From assembly GCA_030601615.1 (NCBI GenBank), contig JAUVTH010000116.1, positions 1 to 5,326 of the forward strand: a stretch of DNA of 5,326 nucleotides, given 5' to 3'. The DNA is from Gemmatimonadota bacterium (GTDB lineage Bacteria; Gemmatimonadota; Gemmatimonadetes; Palauibacterales; Palauibacteraceae). Made by a program: the position numbers and the translations under genes. How positions within the stretch are numbered: position 1 is the stretch's first letter; every line of letters begins with the position of its first letter. Positions 1 through 4,484 of this stretch are shown here, in pieces. Under the pieces are notes generated by a model. It saw only the letters and a list, made by a program, of their open reading frames with translations. It had not been told where the DNA came from and did not search any database.

Positions 1-233
1 TCGGCATCGAGGAAGTCACGGCCGCCGAGATGGTTCAGATGTGCATGGTCGTTCCGATGAGCGCGAGGCCCCTGGAGTGGAGCTCCGTCGAGCTCGCGGC
101 TCTCGCGGCGCACATCGAGAACCTCCAGGCAAGCTATGAGCCCGGCGCGATGAACCCGTGTGCGGCCAATCCCTGCGGGGCAGGTGCGATGAACCCGTGC
201 GCGGCCAACCCATGCGGGGCAGGCAGCAACTAA
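1..233 (+). CDS. C-terminal fragment of a probable periplasmic c-type cytochrome with NPC-repeat tail
   Basis: The reading frame is open from base 3 to a TAA at 231-233, giving 76 residues with the start outside the window. Residues 1-50 resemble the last helices of a class I cytochrome c domain. An amphipathic stretch carries 'MVQMCMVVPM', where a methionine could be the distal heme ligand, followed by 'W.S.ELAALAAHIENLQ', which looks like the closing helix. The heme-binding CxxCH would lie upstream and cannot be seen, so the family call is inference. After this the protein ends in two perfect copies of a 13-residue unit, AMNPCAANPCGAG, and then SN. The tail holds four cysteines, paired as C-x4-C. 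Tails rich in NPC are, from memory, found on some small exported proteins of unknown role; metal binding or disulphides are possible. The next gene downstream encodes a heme-c sensor, which fits a redox context. An alternative is an exported Cys-rich protein that is not a cytochrome. Confidence 0.6.
   Translation, partial: GIEEVTAAEMVQMCMVVPMSARPLEWSSVELAALAAHIENLQASYEPGAMNPCAANPCGAGAMNPCAANPCGAGSN
147..224 (+). repeat. 39-bp tandem repeat, two copies, coding for the NPC unit
   Basis: Copies lie at 147-185 and 186-224, exactly 39 bp each and in frame. They differ at four bases, and all four are third codon positions that leave the amino acid unchanged (Cys TGT/TGC, Asn AAT/AAC, Pro CCC/CCA, Gly GGT/GGC). 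The encoded 13-residue unit is therefore identical in both copies. Confidence 0.95.
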
Positions 234-249
234 ACACCGGAGCCGTGGC

Positions 250-272
250 GGAGGGCCGCGTCCGGTCCCTCC
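250..272 (+). other. GC-rich hairpin after the cytochrome-like gene
   Basis: GGAGGG at 250-255 pairs with CCCTCC at 267-272. CCG (256-258) pairs with CGG (263-265) inside, leaving a CGTC loop and one bulged T. It starts 17 bases past the TAA at 231-233. No T-run follows, so it is not a classical intrinsic terminator. It may act in 3'-end formation or as part of the leader of the next gene. Confidence 0.5.
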
Positions 273-286
273 TCCAGGAGTTCTCG

Positions 287-323
287 CGAGGCGGAGGGGA
301 AGCCGGGCTCCCTCTCCGCCTCG
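287..323 (+). terminator. Strong stem-loop between the cytochrome-like and sensor genes
   Basis: CGAGGCGGAG (287-296) pairs with CTCCGCCTCG (314-323), and GGGA (297-300) pairs with TCCC (309-312). The only interruption is a bulged T at 313. This gives about 14 base pairs around an 8-base loop. It lies between two co-directional genes, so it could end the upstream transcript or be an attenuator for the downstream one. There is no T-tract, so the terminator label is tentative. Confidence 0.45.
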
Positions 324-399
324 ACTGCGTTGCGGACGAAGCGAGATACGGACAGGCTCCTCTGGACGGCTCTGGTGCTCCGCGGTCCGTGACACGATC

Positions 400-410
400 G
401 GAGGAAGAGG
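400..410 (+). promoter_or_regulatory. Ribosome binding site of the heme sensor gene
   Basis: The purine run GGAGGAAGAGG ends 6 bases before the ATG at 417, with AGAGG at 406-410 at good spacing. It supports 417 as the start; the longer out-of-frame reading that begins at 158 has no comparable site. Confidence 0.7.
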
Positions 411-416
411 AACACG

Positions 417-1676
417 ATGACGAGCCCGGCTGGTGGTCGGTTCGACAGATCTTTCGCGATCCGCATGATCCGCGATTTCATGATCGCGCTGTTCGCGATC
501 GTGGCCGTGGAGCTTGGAGCACGCTACGCGCTCGCGCGGTACGAGTTCGCGACGGCGGATCTCGAGGCCACCGAGCTTGCCGCAGAGCGTCTCGCCGGCG
601 ACGTGAAGGACATCATGCTGAACAGCGGTGGCCCGGTCGCCGCCCGTACCGTCTATCCCATCATTCAGAGACACAGCGAGCAGGCCGAGCTCGAGATCGC
701 GATCGTGCCTTCGCCCATCACCGTGGAGGCGATCGAGCGGCGGTTCGGCTTCACCCCCCGCGGCATCCCGCCCGACTGGTCCGATGGGCCGCATCACGCG
801 GCGACGTTCGAGCTAACGGCGGAGCCCTTCTGTGTAAGTTGTCACGTGACGGCTCAGCCGGGGGATGTGCTGGGTCGTGTCTCCGTGCGCAGCTATCGCT
901 CGCATCGTATGGCTGAGTGGTGGCGCGAGGCCCGAGTGATCTCAGTCGTCGGGATGGCGAACGTCCTGCTTCACACGATCGTTCTCTTCCTGCTCCTGCG
1001 GGTGCGCATGGAGCCGCTCCTGCGGTTGCGATCCACGGTAGCTCGCCTGGCGCGCGGGCGAATGGACCTGGGCCAACGGGCGGAAGTCCGCTCCGACGAC
1101 GAGTTCGGAGAGCTCGCGAGCGACTTCAACCACTTCCTCGACCGCCTTACCATGCTCGTGGAGGATCTCGAGGACGTGCTGGGCCGCGTGGCGGCGGTCA
1201 ATCGGAGGCTGCTCCAAGTCGGTTCGCAGATGGACGTGCGGATCGGCACGGTTCAGGACCTCAGTCGGAATGCCATGCGCCGTGCATACGAGATCCGACA
1301 GGAGATCGCGGGGCCGTGGAGCGAAGCCGTCGAGGCCCTGGATCTGGTGATCGGCCGCGGGGCTGGAGGCCCGCGGACCGACGGGAGAGAGGTGGTAGAC
1401 CCGGAGTTGCAGGACCTGCTGAGCAGACTGCGCGCGGCCGCCGCTGGGCAGCTCGAGGCTGGACAACATCTCGAGTCGCTGACGGAAGTGCTCTCCAGCC
1501 TGTCGCACGAGTTGGCCGACGACTCACATTATCGTGGCGAGATCCGTCTGCTCGAGGAGCGAATGCAGTCCGTAGCCGAGTCGGGTCAGACACTGCTCGC
1601 CCGACTTCGAGGTCCCGAGTTGGAGGCGGATCCCAACGCAGATTTCGAAGGCAATCGCTCGGTTGGCGTCCTCTAG
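417..1676 (+). CDS. Membrane-bound heme-c sensor (DUF3365/Tll0287-like domain plus HAMP), no output domain
   Basis: This 419-residue protein looks like an inner-membrane redox or ligand sensor. A first membrane helix (about 18-38) leads into a periplasmic domain (about 40-172) holding CVSCH at 139-143, a c-type heme attachment motif. The layout (helical start, 'TVYPIIQRHSEQA', CxxCH near the end, then 'GDVLGRVSVR') matches the DUF3365/Tll0287-like PAS-type heme domain. A second membrane helix (about 173-195) is followed by a clear HAMP domain (about 196-248, with P200, 'RSDDEFGELASDFN' and 'FLDRL'). The remaining ~170 residues are predicted mostly helical and coiled-coil, with no histidine kinase, GGDEF or chemoreceptor signalling motif that I can recognise. 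C139 and C142 are the only cysteines, so the distal ligand cannot be Cys; H86, H126 and H127 are candidates. The ATG at 417 has a good ribosome site. Domain calls are confident; the signal sensed and the partner are unknown. Confidence 0.85.
   Translation: MTSPAGGRFDRSFAIRMIRDFMIALFAIVAVELGARYALARYEFATADLEATELAAERLAGDVKDIMLNSGGPVAARTVYPIIQRHSEQAELEIAIVPSPITVEAIERRFGFTPRGIPPDWSDGPHHAATFELTAEPFCVSCHVTAQPGDVLGRVSVRSYRSHRMAEWWREARVISVVGMANVLLHTIVLFLLLRVRMEPLLRLRSTVARLARGRMDLGQRAEVRSDDEFGELASDFNHFLDRLTMLVEDLEDVLGRVAAVNRRLLQVGSQMDVRIGTVQDLSRNAMRRAYEIRQEIAGPWSEAVEALDLVIGRGAGGPRTDGREVVDPELQDLLSRLRAAAAGQLEAGQHLESLTEVLSSLSHELADDSHYRGEIRLLEERMQSVAESGQTLLARLRGPELEADPNADFEGNRSVGVL
1673..1676. other. Shared CTAG: overlapping stop codons of convergent genes
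   Basis: The plus-strand sensor gene stops with TAG at 1674-1676. The minus-strand lipoprotein gene stops with TAG read from 1675-1673. The palindrome CTAG serves both, so neither gene has its own 3' untranslated region before entering the other. Confidence 0.95.
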
Positions 1677-3112
1677 TTCTGAGGGCCCCAGTCGGGGAAC
1701 CCCGCGTCGAAGTCGAATGTCAGCCTCGTGACGGACCCACCCTGGTCGTCCATGACGTAGATGTCATAGTTGCCACTTGCCCGATTGCTGCTGAACACGA
1801 TCCGGGAGCCATCGGGAGACCAGTCCGGGTTGTAGTCATGACTGTCCGGGTTGCTCGTCAGGTTGGTGATCTGACCCCCGCTCGCACTTACGACATAGAT
1901 ATCAGTAAACGTGTTACCGTCCCGCTCCCTGCTGGTGAAAGCGATGCTCTGTCCGTCAGGGGACCAGGCAGGTGCATTATCCTCGACTGCGTCGGGGGTG
2001 AGATTGATCAGACCAGAACCGTCCACGTTCATGATATGGATGTCACCAATGTCGTCATTGCCGCCAGCGACGAAAGCAATTCTGGTTCCGTCCGGCGACC
2101 ATGCGGGTGAATAGCCTGGAAAAGCGGTCAGCTTCTGCGCACCTGATCCGTCGGCATTCATGAGCCACACCGCCTCCACGCCGTCCTGATCGCTCTGATA
2201 GGCGATCTGGGCCCCGTCCGGTGACCACACTGGATTATGGTCCATCCAGTCACCGGCTGTCAGTTGGACGAGGCCTGAACCATCGGCATTCATGACGTAG
2301 ATGTCGAACACCTCCTCGAATCCCAACGCTCGAAAGTTAGAGAACAGAATCCGGGTCCCGTCAGGTGAGACATCCGGCGCCAGGGCCTGCAGCGGAGCGT
2401 CCGTCAACTGCTGGACCTGCTCTCCCTCGTCGGTCATGACGTAGAGCTGGGGGCTCCCCGTCCGGCCGGACACGAACACGATGCCGTTGCCGATGTGAAC
2501 AAGGCATTCGATCTCGAAGGTCGTGGCCACCGTGCCGCCATCGGCTACGGTCACGGTGCGCGGGTTCTCGCCGCTCACCGCGCAGTTCAGAGCGAGATCA
2601 GTCAACTCAACTGAACGGTCGCCAACCGGAACGTCGGTGATCGTGATCACGGCGTTCGCGCCCACGGCCCCGGCAGGCTCCCCGCCAACGAGGACCGCGT
2701 ATTGGCCCGGGTCGACATCCTGGCCCGTGGTAACGGTCGTGATCTGGATGGAACCGGTAGGCAGGGGCGAGCAGACTACGGCAAAAGTGACATCGGTGAT
2801 TGCTTCGCCGGCCACCTGAACGGTCCGCACCGACTCACCCTGGACCTCACAATTGCCGGCGACGTCGGTGAGTTGGACGACGTGACTACCGGCCTCGAGG
2901 TTCGAGAAAGTCGCGCTCTCACCGGCCTGAAGTGTTCGAGTCGATCCGGCGTCGATCGTGACCAGGCAACCGTCGGAATCCAGATCGGTTCCGGCCATGG
3001 CCAGGGTGACCCGAATGCTGCCGGTGTCGGGAGGCTCCGTCCCTCCGTCGTCGCCGCATCCGAGGCCCAGGAAGGCAACAAAGACCAGCGCGCAAGTCAA
3101 AGGCCGACTCAT
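1673..3112 (-). CDS. Outer-envelope lipoprotein with two duplicated beta domains and a six-bladed PD40/TolB-like propeller
   Basis: The 479-residue product begins with a lipoprotein signal peptide ending LGLGC, with Cys19 the likely lipidated residue. G at -3 is a weak lipobox, but the following GDDGGTEPPD linker is typical of lipoproteins, and no Asp at +2 argues for the outer membrane. Residues 31-114 and 120-203 are two ungapped 84-residue copies of one domain (about 35% identical by hand count); both end in a Cys pair 26 residues apart (C88/C114, C177/C203), probably a disulphide. Residues 208-479 form WD40-like (PD40) repeats: SPDG at 249, 297, 339, 384 and 432, each followed by a strand, 'DIYVMNADGSG' and 'LT'. 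The C-terminal 'PDWGPQN' completes the blade begun at 'NGIVFVSG', giving six blades as in TolB. It is not TolB itself, since the N-terminal domains differ. A scaffold or binding role at the cell surface is likely; no catalytic motif is seen. Confidence 0.88.
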   Translation of the reverse strand: MSRPLTCALVFVAFLGLGCGDDGGTEPPDTGSIRVTLAMAGTDLDSDGCLVTIDAGSTRTLQAGESATFSNLEAGSHVVQLTDVAGNCEVQGESVRTVQVAGEAITDVTFAVVCSPLPTGSIQITTVTTGQDVDPGQYAVLVGGEPAGAVGANAVITITDVPVGDRSVELTDLALNCAVSGENPRTVTVADGGTVATTFEIECLVHIGNGIVFVSGRTGSPQLYVMTDEGEQVQQLTDAPLQALAPDVSPDGTRILFSNFRALGFEEVFDIYVMNADGSGLVQLTAGDWMDHNPVWSPDGAQIAYQSDQDGVEAVWLMNADGSGAQKLTAFPGYSPAWSPDGTRIAFVAGGNDDIGDIHIMNVDGSGLINLTPDAVEDNAPAWSPDGQSIAFTSRERDGNTFTDIYVVSASGGQITNLTSNPDSHDYNPDWSPDGSRIVFSSNRASGNYDIYVMDDQGGSVTRLTFDFDAGFPDWGPQN

Positions 3113-3117
3113 GGCAC

Positions 3118-3131
3118 ACCTCCCGGGAGGT
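3118..3131 (-). promoter_or_regulatory. Ribosome binding site inside a 14-bp perfect palindrome
   Basis: ACCTCCCGGGAGGT is a perfect palindrome. On the minus strand it contains GGGAGG (3124-3119), 6 bases before the ATG of the propeller lipoprotein at 3112, and this fixes that start. In RNA the site can fold as a 5-bp stem (ACCTC/GAGGT) with a CCGG loop, which would cover the ribosome site. It could instead be a DNA operator, or chance in GC-rich DNA. Confidence 0.6.
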
Positions 3132-3310
3132 TATTCGGTAAGGCTTGGTGGGTCGCGCCGGGGGGGGCTGACGGGCTCACCGGATGGTGCCAATAATGTG
3201 GCCAATTCTGGTGCAAGCGGCAAACCGGTATTCCCTGGACACTCAGGCCAGGCGGTTCGCTGCTCGCACGGCGGCGGACGAGATGTTTGAAGCGTCGACA
3301 CCGACCAGCG

Positions 3311-3341
3311 GAAACCCACGGTTTCAAAGTGACGTAGTGAC
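3311..3341. promoter_or_regulatory. Possible operator: GAAACC-CAC-GGTTTC palindrome and GTGAC direct repeat
   Basis: A 6-bp inverted repeat with a 3-base spacer (3311-3325) is followed immediately by GTGAC-GTA-GTGAC (3329-3341). They lie 75-105 bases before the GTG start at 3416, where a regulator site would be expected. No known family consensus was recognised. Confidence 0.3.
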
Positions 3342-3415
3342 CGATAGGCTGTCGGGTCATCGACGCCATTCATCAGCGCGTCAAGGTCCGCTGTTCAGAG
3401 AAGGAGGTTGGATCC

Positions 3416-3703
3416 GTGGACTTTAACATGCTCGTCGCCACCGTGATCTTCTGGATCATCATCGCATCCATCGTAGGCGGCGTAATTCTCCTGCGACCTG
3501 TGTCGCGGAGCCTTGGGCACTTCCTCGACGATTGGATTGCCATCCGCCGGGCGGAACAGGAAAGCTCCGGCGAACAATTCCAAGAGCTGGCGTCCCGCCT
3601 CGCGGTTCTGGAAGGAGGACAACGTCGCCTCCTGGAGCAGCAGGAGTTCATGGAGGCGCTGAAGGATAAAGAGGAGTTGACGAGCGTCGGTTCCGGGGAC
3701 TGA
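3416..3703 (+). CDS. Small single-pass membrane protein with coiled-coil tail, unknown function
   Basis: I do not recognise a family for this 95-residue protein. It starts at GTG 3416, since AAGGAGG at 3401-3407 lies 8 bases upstream, an ideal distance. The in-frame ATG at 3428 is too far from that site. Residues 5-26 form one hydrophobic membrane helix. The basic residues just after it (R27, R31, R44, R45) suggest that the C-terminus is cytoplasmic. Residues about 44-85 are charged with heptad-like spacing (Glu, Gln, Arg, Leu: 'LASRLAVLEGGQRRLLEQQ'), pointing to a coiled coil and oligomerisation. Size and layout recall PspB-like or other small membrane adaptor proteins, but no specific similarity can be claimed. 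It stands alone: the upstream neighbour diverges and a probable terminator follows. Confidence 0.75.
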   Translation: MDFNMLVATVIFWIIIASIVGGVILLRPVSRSLGHFLDDWIAIRRAEQESSGEQFQELASRLAVLEGGQRRLLEQQEFMEALKDKEELTSVGSGD

Positions 3704-3731
3704 TCCAACGGTCCTTTCACTGTATCTGGCG

Positions 3732-3761
3732 GTGGTTCCTTTGGGCCACTCTTATTCTTTT
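3732..3761 (+). terminator. Probable intrinsic terminator of the small membrane protein gene
   Basis: GTGGTTC (3732-3738) pairs with GGGCCAC (3743-3749), counting two G-U pairs, around a four-base CTTT loop. A T-rich tail (TCTTATTCTTTT, 3750-3761) follows directly. It lies 28 bases past the stop at 3703. It is the only hairpin in the window with a proper T-run. Confidence 0.6.
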
Positions 3762-3792
3762 AGCAGAGGACCAAGAGTCTGCAACCTGCAAC

Positions 3793-3799
3793 AGGGGGA
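3793..3799 (+). promoter_or_regulatory. Ribosome binding site deciding a TTG start
   Basis: AGGGGGA lies 6 bases before the TTG at 3806 but 18 bases before the first in-frame ATG at 3818. The spacing favours TTG. Either start leaves a working signal peptide. Confidence 0.5.
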
Positions 3800-3805
3800 A
3801 CTCAG

Positions 3806-4351
3806 TTGATCAGCAAGATGACGTCGCGCTTCCGGTCAGCCGCGCTGTTCGGTGTCATGCTGGCCACGTCGGCTTCCTCGGCTGTGGCGCAGTCGAAGCC
3901 GATCCAGCTCTCGCTGGTAACGCCGATCCAGATCGTGCCTGAAGACCAGGCGATCAGCGGCTTCCGGTTCAACCTCATCTACGGCCGCAACGCAGCGATG
4001 ACCGGCCTCGACATCGGGCTCGTCAACCACACGCGACCTGGTGGTGTTGAAGGTGTGCAGTTCGGCATCCTGGGCCTCTCCGAGGGTGACTTCACCGGCT
4101 GGCAGGCCAACTGGGTCAACATCACTGAAGCTGCCATGACGGGGGTGCAGACAGGTCTTTACAACCCGGAGGGCAGCGGAGAAGGGCTCCAATGGGGTTT
4201 CGTGAACACCGCCGACTTCCACAACGGGCTGCAGCTCTCGTTTGTCAACTATGCCCGAACCCTTAACGGAGTCCAGATCGGGCTCGTGAACATCATCAAG
4301 GAGGGTGGGGCGTTCCCGATCTTTCCGATCGTGAACTGGTCCTTCGAGTAG
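3806..4351 (+). CDS. Exported surface repeat protein with about eight GVQxGLVN-type repeats
   Basis: The 181-residue product begins with a cleavable signal peptide: basic start, hydrophobic core (about 11-22) and AVA at 26-28, with cleavage before Q29. From residue 51 the mature protein is built of about eight units of 14-17 residues, starting at 51, 66, 83, 98, 113, 127, 141 and 155. Each follows a G-(hydrophobic)-Q-x-G-(L/F)-x-N pattern, as in 'GLDIGLVN', 'GVQTGLYN', 'GLQWGFVN' and 'GVQIGLVN'. This matches, from memory, the bacterial surface repeat proteins named after Leptospira LA_2272. The alternating pattern suggests a beta-rich fold, either a solenoid or a small outer-membrane barrel, and the end 'FPIVNWSFE' has an aromatic near the terminus as outer-membrane proteins often do. 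The start is TTG 3806 or ATG 3818. A terminator-like hairpin precedes it, so it is probably transcribed alone. Its function is unknown. Confidence 0.8.
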   Translation: MISKMTSRFRSAALFGVMLATSASSAVAQSKPIQLSLVTPIQIVPEDQAISGFRFNLIYGRNAAMTGLDIGLVNHTRPGGVEGVQFGILGLSEGDFTGWQANWVNITEAAMTGVQTGLYNPEGSGEGLQWGFVNTADFHNGLQLSFVNYARTLNGVQIGLVNIIKEGGAFPIFPIVNWSFE

Positions 4352-4406
4352 GTCCGGTCAGCGCCCTGCTCCGCGGACTTACATAATCGTAGAGCGCGAA
4401 CCCGAG

Positions 4407-4451
4407 GTCCGAGCCAGCCGATGCCAACAGTCGGCAGCGGCTGGCTCGGAC
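4407..4451. terminator. Long stem-loop between convergent genes, probable bidirectional transcription end
   Basis: GTCCGAGCCAGCCG (4407-4420) is perfectly complementary to CGGCTGGCTCGGAC (4438-4451). Inside, after one A-G mismatch, TGCC (4422-4425) pairs with GGCA (4433-4436), leaving a 7-base loop. This makes 18 base pairs in all. It lies 55 bases after the stop of the surface repeat gene and 19 bases beyond the stop of the convergent hydrolase gene. No T-run is present on either side, so termination is inferred from position and strength. Confidence 0.6.
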
Positions 4452-4463
4452 AGGTCAGACGGG

Positions 4464-4484
4464 AGGGGCGTTATTCCTGCCCCT
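4464..4484 (-). other. Small hairpin spanning the hydrolase stop codon
   Basis: AGGGGC (4464-4469) pairs with GCCCCT (4479-4484) around a 9-base loop that contains the TAA stop. It is followed on the minus strand by the larger 4407-4451 hairpin. It could stabilise the 3' end, but could also be chance. Confidence 0.3.

Larger units (their letters stand above)
3113..3415. other. Divergent intergenic region, no gene seen
   Basis: This 303-bp stretch separates the minus-strand lipoprotein gene from the plus-strand small membrane protein gene, so it must carry promoters for both. I see no convincing -35/-10 pair; the best plus-strand candidate is TTTCAA at 3323-3328 with TAGGCT 17 bases on, which is weak. 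The AT-richer part at about 3188-3212 contains two similar units beginning GCCAAT. No tRNA or conserved small gene was recognised. The short open frames here lack ribosome sites and protein-like composition. Confidence 0.6.

Noticed and set aside
147..224. CRISPR-like array
   Set aside because: Only two adjacent copies with no spacers, in frame within a coding region.
158..916. Open frame of 252 residues on the plus strand
   Set aside because: It overlaps the sensor gene in another frame, is Arg/Gly/His-rich as GC-rich shadow frames are, and has no ribosome site; the 417-1676 frame has clear domains.
942..1508. Minus-strand open frame inside the sensor gene
   Set aside because: It is antisense to the membrane helix, HAMP and coiled-coil coding sequence, without protein-like motifs or a ribosome site.
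917..2110. Open frame of 397 residues on the plus strand
   Set aside because: It covers the sensor gene in another frame and then the antisense strand of the propeller gene. It has no recognisable domain, and its repeated patterns are reverse copies of the blades.
1740..2460. Recurrent DNA words such as CATGACGTAGATGTC suggesting a repeat element
   Set aside because: They encode the DIYVM strands of successive propeller blades on the minus strand, so protein repeats explain them.
3184..3426. Short open frame across the divergent intergenic region
   Set aside because: Its composition is not protein-like and it would overlap the well-supported GTG start at 3416; no ribosome site was seen.
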